Below, one piece after another: positions 29,366 to 37,627 of a stretch of DNA of 64,000 nt (position 1 is the first letter of the stretch; every line of letters begins with the position of its first letter). The stretch covers positions 1 through 64,000 of the forward strand of contig WHSZ01000029.1 in NCBI GenBank assembly GCA_009379845.1, read 5' to 3'. Position numbers and translations under genes: made by a program. The notes beneath the pieces are model-generated. The model saw nothing but the letters and a program-made list of their open reading frames with translations. It was not told the DNA's origin and did no database searches. Source of the DNA: Pseudonocardiaceae bacterium. Its GTDB lineage: Bacteria; Actinomycetota; Actinomycetes; Mycobacteriales; Pseudonocardiaceae.

Positions 29366-30547
29366 ATGTCGCTGGGCAGGCTGGTGGTGGCGGCGGTGAA
29401 GGTCGAGGGACGCTCGAAGAGCGAGGTGGCCCGCGACTATCGGATCTCCCGGCAGTGGGTGCACGAGCTCCTCAGACGCTACGAGACCGAGGGCGAAGCG
29501 GGACTCACGCCGCGGTCGCGGCGGCCGCACCGCAGCCCGCGCGCCGTGGCTGCCGAGGTCGAGGAGCGGATCGTGCGGCTGCGGAAGGAACTGTCCAAAC
29601 AAGGCCTGGACGCCGGCGCGGAGACCACCGCCGCCCACCTGGCCCGCGACGGTCTGCCCCGGGTGCCGGCGGTGTCCACGATCTGGCGGATCCTGTCCCG
29701 CCGCGGCTTCGTGACGCCGCAGCCGCGGAAACGGCCGAAAAGCTCGCTGATCCGCTTCTGCGCCGACCAACCCAACGAGCGCTGGCAGGCCGACGTCACC
29801 CACTGGCGGCTGGCCGACGGCACCGACGCGGAGATCCTTAACATCGAAGACGACCACTCCCGGACCGACATCGTCAGCGACGCCCGGCCGACCACGCTCG
29901 CCGACGATGTGGTCACCAGCTTCCGCAGCGGCTGCGCCCAGTACGGCATCCCCGCCGGGCTGCTGTCCGACAACGCCGCCATCTTCACCGGCGGCTCCCG
30001 TGGCGGCGGGAGGGTCGCCATCGAGCTCGAAACCGGCGCGTTCGGAGTGCGGTTCGACCACTCCCGGCCGTATCACCCGCAGACCTGCGGCAAGGTGGAG
30101 CGCTTCCACCAGACCCAGAAGAAATGGCTGGCCAAACAGCCCCGGGCACGCTCGATCGCCGAACTGCAGGCCCAGCTGGATGAGTTCCGCGACTACTACA
30201 ACCACGTCCGCCCGCACCGGGCCCTCGGCCGGCGCACCCCCGCCGAAGCCTTCACCGCCCGCCCCAAAGCCATCCCCGGCGGGCCAATCATCGACCCGCA
30301 CTACCGCATCCGCCGCGACCGCGTCGACGACACCGGCGCCGTCTCGGTGCGCTACAACAGTCGCCTGCACCACATCGGCCTCGGCCGCCGCCACGCCGGC
30401 ACCAAAATCACGCTACTCATCGCCGACCGCGAGATCCGCGTCCTGGACCCCGACGGCCAACTCCTGCGCGCCCTCACCCTCGATCCCAGCCGCGACTACC
30501 AACCCCGCGGCGTCAAACCCGGACCACCACCCACCACCGCAGCCTGA
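29366..30547 (+). CDS. IS481 family transposase
   Basis: A 393-aa DDE transposase. The N-terminal helix-turn-helix spans residues 10–50 (SKSEVARDYRISRQWVHELL). The rve integrase core carries the catalytic residues: Asp in RWQADVTHW near 140, Asp in LSDNAAIF near 203 and Glu in CGKVERFHQT near 241. The C-terminal YNHVRPHRALGRRTPAEAF is typical of IS481. The frame is intact and full length, so the element may be active. ATG start 69 bp inside the left end. Confidence 0.93.
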   Translation: MSLGRLVVAAVKVEGRSKSEVARDYRISRQWVHELLRRYETEGEAGLTPRSRRPHRSPRAVAAEVEERIVRLRKELSKQGLDAGAETTAAHLARDGLPRVPAVSTIWRILSRRGFVTPQPRKRPKSSLIRFCADQPNERWQADVTHWRLADGTDAEILNIEDDHSRTDIVSDARPTTLADDVVTSFRSGCAQYGIPAGLLSDNAAIFTGGSRGGGRVAIELETGAFGVRFDHSRPYHPQTCGKVERFHQTQKKWLAKQPRARSIAELQAQLDEFRDYYNHVRPHRALGRRTPAEAFTARPKAIPGGPIIDPHYRIRRDRVDDTGAVSVRYNSRLHHIGLGRRHAGTKITLLIADREIRVLDPDGQLLRALTLDPSRDYQPRGVKPGPPPTTAA

Positions 30548-30646
30548 CGCAGCCTGATCACCCGGTTCCTCGACCCCCGCCACACGGTCGCCGCCGAGGA
30601 GAACGGTCAAGGTGGAGTCCCCACAGCGCAGCGAGGAGAACCGACC

Positions 30647-30950
30647 TTGACCACCGACGAGCGGCGACCACACTCGACCACAAGGAACGACCCGCGAACA
30701 ACCGTGACCACGCCAGCCGTCAGCCTAGACACCGCCGACACCACCAAGCTCGCCGAACTGCTGCACTCCCCGCGCGACTAACCGGCCAACGACCCCCAAC
30801 CAGCTCGATCAATCACCACGACACTTCCTCTGACAACCCCGCGCCTACGGCATCAACCACCCACACGCCGACATCGACAGGCTCACCTTCCCCCTACACG
30901 AAGACGACCGCGAGAACCTCTTCGACCCCCACCCCACCAGCTCTCCGGCC
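30647..30950 (+). pseudogene. Eroded small IS-associated gene
   Basis: After the transposase, a TTG start with GAGGAG seven bases upstream opens a 44-codon frame ending DTADTTKLAELLHSPRD and stopping at 30779–30781. From about 30843 another frame reads AYGINHPHADIDRLTFPLHE, then DDRENLFDP. Together these resemble the two halves of a small actinobacterial protein with an LAELL-x-FL-x-DWL segment and an AYG-x-x-x-L-x-x-DLDRF segment, which I recall near such transposases. The frame break and missing middle suggest decay. The family link is from memory and unnamed. Confidence 0.35.
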
Positions 30951-31003
30951 CCCACCGACAACGCACCCCAAAAGGGTGCGCACAAACTCGTTCAAATGCA
31001 ACG

Positions 31004-31040
31004 ATGTCCCGGGACATGTGTCAACCATGTCCCGGGACAT
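31004..31040. repeat. Twin 14-bp palindromes at the IS right end
   Basis: The perfect palindrome ATGTCCCGGGACAT occurs twice, at 31004–31017 and 31027–31040, separated by nine bases (GTGTCAACC). The second copy forms part of the inverted repeat shared with the IS left end, where related GGGACATAGTTGAC sequences are also doubled. Probable transposase binding sites. Confidence 0.8.
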
Positions 31041-31105
31041 CGTGGACACCCGAACCCACGGTTTCGGGGAAATCCCACTCGAAATCTCAATCAGTTCCGG
31101 GGGGG

Positions 31106-31984
31106 TTAGATGCGGTGGTCGGTGAGAGTTTCGGCCGTGAGTTGCTGGGCGGTTTGTGCTCGTTCGGTGTTGGCGAGATATACGGCGACGTAGAGGGCGT
31201 CGAGGACGGCGATGTGGGCGATGCGGCTGGTGATGGCTTCGACCCGGAAGTCGGTTTCGTTGGACCCGGCGACGAGTGCGATATCGGCGAGCTCGGTAAG
31301 GGGGGAGTTGAAGAAGCTGGTGATGGCAATCGTGGCAGCCCCGGCGGCGAGGGCGGCGCGCACGGAGTTCAGGGTTTCCCGGGTTTGACCGGTGTGGCTG
31401 AAGCACAGGCAGGCAGACCCGGGACCGAGTAGGCGCGCCGCGACGTGTTGGACGTGGGTGTCGCCGGGGGCTTCGGAGGGGATGCCGGCGGTGCGGAACC
31501 GGTAACTGGCGTCTTGTGCGAGTGGGGCCGAGGTGCCGACGCCGACGCAGAGCAGGTGGCTGGCCTGTGTGACGAGTGTGACGGCCTGGGTGAATGCCTC
31601 CGGGCTGACGGTGTCTGCGGCGCCGGTGACCGCCTTGGCCGTGCTGTTGAGGACCTTGCCGAGTACGGCGGTCGAACTGTCGCCTGGGGTGACGTCTTCG
31701 TGCAGGCCGCGTTCGGGTGGGATGGTTTCGGCAGCGAGGCGGATCTTGAGGTCGGCGAAGCCCCGGAAACCGACGTCCTGGCAGAACCGCACCACCGTGG
31801 CGACCGAGGTATCGGTGCGCTCGGCGACGTCGGAGACGGTCATATGGATGATGGCCAAAGGGTCATCGAGGATGGCGCGTCCGACTCGACGACCGCGTTC
31901 GGTGAGTGCGGGCAGCTGTGCCCGGATCTGTGCGACAACCGAGCTGGGACTGCTGTCCTCGGTGGCTGCGCTCACGGCAGGCAT
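31106..31984 (-). CDS. MurR/RpiR family regulator with SIS domain
   Basis: A 292-aa regulator. The N-terminal HTH_6 domain is about residues 15–90 (RGRRVGRAILDDPLAIIHMT, then DVAERTDTSVATVVRFCQDVG). The C-terminal SIS sugar-phosphate-binding domain is about 125–260 (LCVGVGTSAPLAQDASYRF near 145 and CFSHTGQTRETLNSV near 193). RpiR proteins sense phosphorylated sugars or related metabolites. It lies downstream of, and in line with, the MetE-like and metallo-hydrolase genes, and probably regulates that operon. ATG start. Confidence 0.88.
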   Translation of the reverse strand: MPAVSAATEDSSPSSVVAQIRAQLPALTERGRRVGRAILDDPLAIIHMTVSDVAERTDTSVATVVRFCQDVGFRGFADLKIRLAAETIPPERGLHEDVTPGDSSTAVLGKVLNSTAKAVTGAADTVSPEAFTQAVTLVTQASHLLCVGVGTSAPLAQDASYRFRTAGIPSEAPGDTHVQHVAARLLGPGSACLCFSHTGQTRETLNSVRAALAAGAATIAITSFFNSPLTELADIALVAGSNETDFRVEAITSRIAHIAVLDALYVAVYLANTERAQTAQQLTAETLTDHRI

Positions 31985-32078
31985 GATGGCACGGTGTCCG
32001 GGGCCGCGCGGTGGCGGACAAGGCCCGATGCGCAGTCCCGGACGGTGGCCGCTCGCGGCAGCTGGGGTAGTGCGGTCG

Positions 32079-33233
32079 TCACGCGGCGGCCGGCCAGAGC
32101 CGGTTACTGGCCAGGCGGGCGCCTTCGGCCATGGTGGCGAGCTTGGCCCACACCACCCGAGGGCTGACCCAGTTCATGCCGACCAGGGTGCCGAAACCAC
32201 AGTCGGTTCCAGCCAGCACGCGGTCCCGCCCAACGATGCTGGCGTAGTTCCCGAGACGTTGCGCGATGAGTTCGGGGTGTTCGATGTAGTTGGTCTTGGT
32301 GTCGATGACGCCGGGAATGAGGATCTTGTCGTCCGGGATAGCGGCGTCCTGGAGCACGGCCCATTCGTGAGCGTGGCGTGGGTTGGCGGCTTCGATCAAC
32401 AGGCCCTGCGGCGCGGCGCGCAACACGGCGCCGACAATGTCGCGCAGTTCGATGTCGCGGTGGTGGGTGCTGAGGTAGTTGCCCCAGCAGATGTGCATGC
32501 GGATGCGGTCGGCGGGCAGGTCGGCTACCGCCCAGCTGATCACGTCGATGTGCATCTCGACGTTCTTGACGATCTCCTCCCGCGGCTTGTCCGGATAGAC
32601 CAAGTGGGCGGCGCAGCCGATGTCCGGGCAGTCGATCTGCAGTAGCAGGCCGGACTCGACGATGGCGCGATACTCGTACCGCATCGCTTCGGCCAGCGCG
32701 TACAGGTACGCCTCGGTGGAGGGGTAGTGCTGGTTGGGCATGTACATCGCGATCGCCCCAGGCGAGACCGCATTGAGAAAAGCTTCGGCGGGCTCGACGC
32801 CGGTGAGGGCTTCGCGGAAGGCCGCGATGTCGCGGTGTACGGCGTCGGCATCGCGCAGCCGCACCTCGTCGACACAGTTGGGCGCCTGAGCGTGTTGCAT
32901 GCCGGGGTCGGCGGTGACGTGGTGGATGGTCTCCGGGTAGTCCTGGAACTCGGCGAGATCGAGTCCGACGGCCTCGCCGGCGAAGCCGTCGAAGCGGTCG
33001 GTGACATAGGTGACGTAGGAGGTCTTGCTGACCTCGCCGTCGCTGACGACATCCACCCCGGCCTGGCGTTGCTGGTCGATGATTTCGCGGCGGGCCGCGG
33101 CGATCGCGTCGTCCAGTTCGGCCGCGTCGTAGGGCTTGCCCTCCATCTTCTGGTGCATCAGCTGGGTCAGCGTCTCCGGGCGGGGCAGGCTGCCCACGTG
33201 GGTGGTCAGAATCCGGTCGGTGCTGGTGCGCAT
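32079..33233 (-). CDS. Cobalamin-independent methionine synthase-like (MetE C-terminal family) protein
   Basis: A 384-aa protein equivalent to the C-terminal catalytic half of MetE and to epoxyalkane:coenzyme M transferases. The N-terminus THVGSLPRPE (11–20) is typical. Zinc ligands can be assigned by pattern: His247 and Cys249 in MHICWGNY, Glu281 in LLIEAANPRH and Cys345 in GTDCGFG. It lacks the folate-binding N-terminal half of full MetE, so it probably transfers or cleaves a thiol-linked group on an unknown substrate. The ATG at 33233 has AGGGAG upstream. Co-directional with the metallo-hydrolase (59 bp upstream) and the RpiR regulator. Confidence 0.85.
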   Translation of the reverse strand: MRTSTDRILTTHVGSLPRPETLTQLMHQKMEGKPYDAAELDDAIAAARREIIDQQRQAGVDVVSDGEVSKTSYVTYVTDRFDGFAGEAVGLDLAEFQDYPETIHHVTADPGMQHAQAPNCVDEVRLRDADAVHRDIAAFREALTGVEPAEAFLNAVSPGAIAMYMPNQHYPSTEAYLYALAEAMRYEYRAIVESGLLLQIDCPDIGCAAHLVYPDKPREEIVKNVEMHIDVISWAVADLPADRIRMHICWGNYLSTHHRDIELRDIVGAVLRAAPQGLLIEAANPRHAHEWAVLQDAAIPDDKILIPGVIDTKTNYIEHPELIAQRLGNYASIVGRDRVLAGTDCGFGTLVGMNWVSPRVVWAKLATMAEGARLASNRLWPAAA

Positions 33234-33292
33234 GGTGATCTCCCTTGCGGGGTGGGTGTTTGGCGGTGCCGGTGCTCGTGCAGGTGTGGGCT

Positions 33293-34072
33293 TCAGGACG
33301 TGGGAATGGTCCATCGGCTGTCGCGGCGGGCTAGGTCGAGCACGCCGGTGTAGTGCCGCCGGGCGTCGGCAAGTGCCTGCGGTCCGTCTCCGAGCGCGGA
33401 CAAATGCGTCAGAAGCAATCCTCGGGCGCCGGCGTCGTGGGCGAGCTGTGCGGCCTGGCTGGCGGTGAGATGACCGTGTCCGGTGAGTTCCTCGGGCGTG
33501 GCCTGCAGGTAGGTCGCTTCGCACACGAACAGGTCGGATTCCTCGGCCGTGGCAAGGAGTGTGTCGGTCCATCCGGTGTCGGAGGAGAACGCGATACATC
33601 CGTCGGCTGCGGAAAACCGCAGCGCCGCGCTGGCGACCGCGTGCAGGGCGGGGCGCACGGTCAGAAACAGCCCGGGCACGATCTCGATCGGGCTGTTGTC
33701 GTCAAGCTCCAGTGGATGTAGCTCGGTGCTGGAGGCGATGGGCCGACGCAGCGCGGGCAGGGTGGGCACGCCGAACTGGCCGTCGAGCACCGACAGCAGG
33801 TCGGTCATCTCCGCCGGCACATATAGCGGCAGCGGCTGCTCGCGCGGGACGGGAAACTGCAGGGCATACGCCAGGCCCACCACGTCCAGGCAATGATCGG
33901 CGTGTGCGTGCGTGATCACGACCGCTTGCAACTCGCTCAAGGACACGTGCCGTTGGACGGCATCGACGACCCCCGGACCGCAGTCGATGAGGACATGACG
34001 CCCGTCGTGGTCAAGCAAGTATCCCGACGTTCGGCCCGCTTCACACGTCAGCACAGTCAACGCGAAACCCAT
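33293..34072 (-). CDS. Metallo-beta-lactamase-fold hydrolase
   Basis: A 259-aa MBL-fold protein. The metal-binding motif HAHADH is near residue 54, with a later SDTG motif (FSSDTGW near 167) and GHGHLTASQAAQLAHDAG near 198. These features are close to the ribonuclease Z/phosphodiesterase-like branch, often used on small cyclic esters or lactones in catabolic operons. First gene of a minus-strand set with the MetE-like protein and RpiR. The substrate is not predictable. Confidence 0.82.
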   Translation of the reverse strand: MGFALTVLTCEAGRTSGYLLDHDGRHVLIDCGPGVVDAVQRHVSLSELQAVVITHAHADHCLDVVGLAYALQFPVPREQPLPLYVPAEMTDLLSVLDGQFGVPTLPALRRPIASSTELHPLELDDNSPIEIVPGLFLTVRPALHAVASAALRFSAADGCIAFSSDTGWTDTLLATAEESDLFVCEATYLQATPEELTGHGHLTASQAAQLAHDAGARGLLLTHLSALGDGPQALADARRHYTGVLDLARRDSRWTIPTS

Positions 34073-34594
34073 CGCAGCCCCTCTCGTGGCGTTCGGGCAC
34101 TAGCGGCCAACCGGCCACAACGCTAGGGAACGCGCGAAACGCCCCGCCCAACGACGCGTGAACTCTCGGGAATCTCATATTCACAGCGATCACTCGTCTT
34201 GAAACACATTTTCAGACCGCTTAGCTTCGCACGGTGCCGGGTGCACGTAGGACCACCAAAGCCTGACGACGCAAGGAGTTGTAATGACGACGGACGCCAC
34301 GGGTGGATCAACGCTGCGTCCGTTCGCGACCCAAAGGCGTGCGCGCCAGACGGCGGCGAGTGGCTGCAGCACGACGAGCAGGGCCAGTGGGGCGTGGTCC
34401 GCACGCGCACCGAGAACTTCTCTCCCCTCCACGAGGGCTTGCGCACACTCCTGACGACTGGCCCCTCCCGGCGATGGCACGGTTTGCGCTGTCCGCACAC
34501 TGAGCACATGGCCAGGGTGGCTTGCAGCATACCTTCAAATTGACGGCAGATCGTCACCTGCTGAGCTGACGACACCAGCACGAAAAGGACACGC
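34073..34594. other. 522-bp interval with one weak short ORF
   Basis: No confident gene is seen here. A 56-codon frame at 34284–34454 (plus) starts ATGACGACGGAC with AAGGAG seven bases upstream, but its Ser/Arg/Thr-rich translation looks non-natural. A longer plus frame (34199–34543) includes the protein-like segment GGEWLQHDEQGQWGVVRTRT without a good start, so a decayed gene is possible. The ends must hold the promoters for the divergent metallo-hydrolase and dehalogenase genes. Confidence 0.4.
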
Positions 34595-35287
34595 ATGGCC
34601 GAGATCTCCGAAATCCAGGTCGTCGTCTTCGACGTCCTCGGAACACTGGTCGACGAACCCAGCGGACTCCGAGCGGAAATTCGCGACGCGGTGCCGGTGT
34701 CCGACGATGCGTCTGTCGACGAGCTGCTCACCTCGTGGCAGGAGCATGTCGAGGTCGAGCAGCAACGCATCGGGCAAGGGCACCGCACGTACGTCAACTC
34801 CGAGATCATCGATGGAGAAGACGCGGGGCGGGTGGCCGACCATGCCGGACTCGCCGATCCGGCGATCATCGCCCGGCTGGCCACAGCTGGTCAGCGGTTG
34901 CCACCCTGGGCCGACTCCGTCGCCGGTCTCGAGCGGCTCGCGCAGCGGTTCCCCCTGCTTGGGCTCTCCAACGCCAGCCGCACCGCTCTGCTGCGACTCA
35001 ACGCGCACGCCGGGCTGCGCTGGCACCAAGCTTTGTCCGCCGAAGCCGTCCAGGCCTACAAGCCAGCGCCGGAGGTTTACCGGCTCGCCATCGACACCGC
35101 CGGATGTTCGCCAGAACGCGTGCTCATGGTGGCCGCCCATGCCTGGGATCTCCGCGGAGCTCAGGCGAGAGGCATGCGGACCGCCTACGTCCAGCGACCG
35201 GTCGGGGATCCGCCGACGAGCTCCGATGAGTTCGACTGGCGGTTCAACGGACTGGACGAACTGGTTACCGCGCTGACGCCGGGTTAG
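34595..35287 (+). CDS. Haloacid dehalogenase type II-like HAD hydrolase
   Basis: A 230-aa HAD protein. The nucleophile Asp13 lies in VVFDVLGTLVDE, motif II is GLSNASRT near 123, motif III is KPAPEVYRLA near 154, and the C-terminal motif HAWDLRGAQARGM near 183 is typical of L-2-haloacid dehalogenases. It may release halide from 2-haloacids, although many members have other substrates. The ATG has AAAGGA upstream. It heads a short set of catabolic-looking genes (SnoaL-like, ABM). Confidence 0.85.
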   Translation: MAEISEIQVVVFDVLGTLVDEPSGLRAEIRDAVPVSDDASVDELLTSWQEHVEVEQQRIGQGHRTYVNSEIIDGEDAGRVADHAGLADPAIIARLATAGQRLPPWADSVAGLERLAQRFPLLGLSNASRTALLRLNAHAGLRWHQALSAEAVQAYKPAPEVYRLAIDTAGCSPERVLMVAAHAWDLRGAQARGMRTAYVQRPVGDPPTSSDEFDWRFNGLDELVTALTPG

Positions 35288-35393
35288 CCGGGCCGACCCG
35301 CACTCCGCCGCACCAGACTTCCCGGGACCTGAAAACGGAAGGCCGGCCGGTCTCGACTGGGCGAGTGGAGGCTTTAGAAGATGGAGAAAGGGA

Positions 35394-35852
35394 ATGAGTC
35401 CGATCGAGATTCCACAAGCACATGGACGCCCTTCCTATGATTCGGAAAAGGAGATCTGGCGTACCCTTTGCGCGTACTGCGAGGCGATTGACGATGCCGA
35501 TTTCGATGGAGTCGCGAGGCTCTGGGAACATGGGACGTGGCCTTTTGCGGGCGAGCCAGGGTCGGAACCGGTACGCCGCTGGTTTGATGACTATGTGATC
35601 CTGTATGACGGAAAAACGCACACTCAGCATCGGCTCACGAACGTCCTAATCGACGTCGACGACGAAGCGGGAACCGCTTCTTTCACGAGCTACGCCAGCA
35701 TATGGCAGGCACTTCCGGACTTTCCGCTGCAACCGATCATCTTTGCGCGTTTCAATGGCAGCTTCGAGCGCTTGGCTGGACGGTGGTGGTGGACGACGCT
35801 TGACGTAATACCGGACCTGGTAGGCGATACCAGTCGGCATGTTCGCCAGTGA
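35394..35852 (+). CDS. SnoaL-like / NTF2-fold protein
   Basis: A 152-aa protein with the alpha+beta cone of the SnoaL/NTF2 superfamily: the helix SEKEIWRTLCAYCEAIDDADF (18–38, read in two parts) followed by VARLWEHGTW and a C-terminal beta sheet with FARFNGSFERLAGRWWW. Such proteins are ring-hydroxylating dioxygenase beta-like, isomerases or cyclases; no specific reaction can be given. The local base composition is less GC-rich than the core genes. ATG start with AAAGGGA upstream. Confidence 0.75.
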   Translation: MSPIEIPQAHGRPSYDSEKEIWRTLCAYCEAIDDADFDGVARLWEHGTWPFAGEPGSEPVRRWFDDYVILYDGKTHTQHRLTNVLIDVDDEAGTASFTSYASIWQALPDFPLQPIIFARFNGSFERLAGRWWWTTLDVIPDLVGDTSRHVRQ

Positions 35853-35982
35853 ACGAAGGTGACATAGGGAGGCGCCGTCGTTCTACGCCGGGTGTCCGTG
35901 GCGATCACCTTTCCACCGATTAGTTCGGCACCGGTCGATAGTCATATTCTGCGGCCGGTTCGAACCAGCAGAGGAGAAGCAC

Positions 35983-36270
35983 ATGGTGATCGTCGCGGGG
36001 CACATCGTCGTCGATCCGCGACAGCGCGAGTCCTATCTCGCGAACTGCGTGGACGTTGTTGAAGAGGCTCGCCGTGCACCCGGCTGCCTCGATTTCTCCA
36101 TCGCCGCGGATCTGGTGGATGCGGGCCGCATCGCCATCTTCGAGCGCTGGGAGTCGCAGGCGGCTGTCGAGGCATTCCGGGGTAGTGGTCCCAGCAACGA
36201 ACAGGGCGCCGCGATCCTCGCCGCCTCGGTGGCTGAGTACGACGTCGCGGACGTGCGCCAGCTGACCTGA
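35983..36270 (+). CDS. Antibiotic biosynthesis monooxygenase (ABM) domain protein
   Basis: A 95-aa ferredoxin-like protein of the ABM/YgiN family, with AGHIVVDPRQRESYL at the start, the central ARRAPGCLDFSIAADL and FERWESQAAVEAF. Members oxidise quinol or phenolic substrates without cofactors. Complete on its own; dimer expected. The ATG has GAGGAG seven bases upstream. Confidence 0.85.
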   Translation: MVIVAGHIVVDPRQRESYLANCVDVVEEARRAPGCLDFSIAADLVDAGRIAIFERWESQAAVEAFRGSGPSNEQGAAILAASVAEYDVADVRQLT

Positions 36271-36414
36271 AGGCCGTGCGGGCTCCGAGGGCGATAGGCA
36301 GAAGCAGGGTGACCAACCGCCGCCGCACCTGTTGCGGATCAATACGGCAAGCGACTCCTGACAGCGGGGAAGCATCGCGGGGGAGAACGTCTTTCCCATC
36401 GCTAAGGTGTTGTC

Positions 36415-37131
36415 GTGGCTGACGAGCAGCGGTCAGAAGCCGGGCCGGATGGGCGCGCCGTCCGGTGGGCAGGTCAACGTGACAGGCGGCGGACCGAGAT
36501 CGTGGATGCCGCGCTGGCCGCGATTGCCCTGCACGGGCCCCGGGTCTCAACGGGCCAGATCGCCGCGCAGGCGAGGATCGCGCGGCCGCAGTTGTATCGG
36601 CACTTCTCGGATGCCGACGAGCTGTACCGGGCGATTGGCGACCGCGTGGCCGAGCACGTGGTAGCTGAGTTGGCGCCGGTAGTGAGGCGGCCGGGCCGCA
36701 CGCCGCGCGACATCATCGACGGTGCCGTGCACGGTTTCGTTGAGTGGCTCGCGCGGAACTCGCAGCTGTACCGCTTCGTGACCCTGCAGGAAAACGTCGC
36801 ATCGGCGGGCCGGATCAACGTCGTCGGGGATATCAAGGCGACACTGACGGCACAGATCGGCGACCTGCTACGCGGCTACATGGCCGCGCTCGGTGTAACT
36901 CCCACCACCCTGGCCGAGCCGCTCGCGGCCGGAATCGTCGGGCTGGCGGAATCCGCCACCGGTCAGTGGCTGGCCAACCCAGCGGGAATCACTCGCGACA
37001 AGTTCGCCAACTCGCTCGCAGGCTGGATCTGGGGAATCCTGCACAACGCTTTACAACTCCACGGTGTTCACCTGGCCGCCGATGACGAGCTACCGCAGCT
37101 CCAGCCGGACCAGCCTGGCCCGATGGTGTGA
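36415..37131 (+). CDS. TetR family transcriptional regulator
   Basis: A 238-aa regulator with the HTH at about residues 28–75 (RTEIVDAALAAIALHGPRVS, then IAAQARIARPQLYRHFSDAD). The C-terminal domain is of the TetR_C type with a long helical ligand pocket. GTG start. It follows the ABM gene by 144 bp and may govern the dehalogenase/SnoaL/ABM set or be autonomous. Confidence 0.85.
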   Translation: MADEQRSEAGPDGRAVRWAGQRDRRRTEIVDAALAAIALHGPRVSTGQIAAQARIARPQLYRHFSDADELYRAIGDRVAEHVVAELAPVVRRPGRTPRDIIDGAVHGFVEWLARNSQLYRFVTLQENVASAGRINVVGDIKATLTAQIGDLLRGYMAALGVTPTTLAEPLAAGIVGLAESATGQWLANPAGITRDKFANSLAGWIWGILHNALQLHGVHLAADDELPQLQPDQPGPMV

Positions 37132-37206
37132 TCCGGAGCACAGTCCCGTCAATATCTGATACGGTCGTGTACCTGATATTTCAATTACCGGAGCTGGGGA
37201 GTCGGA

Positions 37207-37241
37207 CCGGCCGCTGGATCTGCGTGGGATCCAGCGGCCGG
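37207..37241. terminator. Perfect 14-bp hairpin, GC-rich
   Basis: CCGGCCGCTGGATC (37207–37220) and its exact reverse complement (37228–37241) flank a 7-base loop. There is no T tract, so it is either a GC-type terminator for the TetR gene, of the kind common in actinobacteria, or a structured leader of the small gene starting 58 bases later. Confidence 0.6.
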
Positions 37242-37298
37242 CTTCCCTTGGCAGGTTGCACCGGACGGGGAGTAGTCCTGGGGAGAAAGGGGCTTCAG

Positions 37299-37556
37299 GT
37301 GTCCGAGACTTCTAACCCGAATTCGTGGCTGGAGCAGGCAGTACGGGACGCCTACACGTCGATCGCTCGGCAATACGACGAAGCCAATGCGGCGCTCGAC
37401 CGACATCCGGCCGCCCGCCACGCCCCCGCACGGTCCGAATACGCCGCTCGGGCACCTGTGCCGTCCGCGCCGGCCAGCACCACGGCCGGCGCCGAGCGCG
37501 CCACCACGGAAGGCAAGGCGGAGGCGGCCTCCGCGTCTCCGCCTGCCGACCCATAG
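37299..37556 (+). CDS. Small hypothetical protein
   Basis: An 85-aa protein. Residues 1–35 are ordered and amphipathic (NSWLEQAVRDAYTSIARQYD, then EANAALDRH); the remainder is Ala/Pro/Glu-rich and disordered. I do not recognise a family. The GTG start is preceded by purine-rich GGGGAGAAAGGGG. The composition fits coding sequence, but it stands alone between a hairpin and a convergent gene. Confidence 0.5.
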   Translation: MSETSNPNSWLEQAVRDAYTSIARQYDEANAALDRHPAARHAPARSEYAARAPVPSAPASTTAGAERATTEGKAEAASASPPADP

Positions 37557-37627
37557 GCTGATCACCCGCGGGACGCCGGAAACCCGGACGATCGGGTTAT
37601 CGACTCGGCGGCACGAGCTTGGCAGCG

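Larger units (their letters stand above)
29297..31040 (+). mobile_element. IS481-type insertion sequence next to tRNA-Pro
   Basis: A transposase gene is bracketed by related inverted sequences. At the left end TGT at 29297 is followed by two copies of GGACATAGTTGAC (29309–29321 and 29332–29344). At the right end, on the opposite strand, TGTCCCGGGACATGGTTGAC (complement of 31020–31039) matches the inner left copy at 29325 in 18 of 20 positions. The element would be about 1.74 kb, longer than a minimal IS481, because ~470 bp of eroded sequence lies between the transposase stop and the right end. No target duplication is evident to the eye, so the exact outer ends are uncertain. Confidence 0.6.

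Noticed and set aside
31004-31040. The twin ATGTCCCGGGACAT palindromes as operator of the RpiR gene
   Set aside because: They lie beyond the 3' end of that gene and match the IS left end, so they are treated as IS ends.
29294-31105. A repeat of the tRNA-Pro 3' end as attachment site of a genomic island
   Set aside because: I looked for the T-arm and acceptor sequence downstream within the window and did not find a copy, so no att site is claimed.
34199-34543. A 114-codon plus-strand ORF and an overlapping 105-codon minus-strand ORF between the metallo-hydrolase and the dehalogenase
   Set aside because: Neither has a good start with ribosome binding site plus a recognisable domain; described as a weak interval instead.
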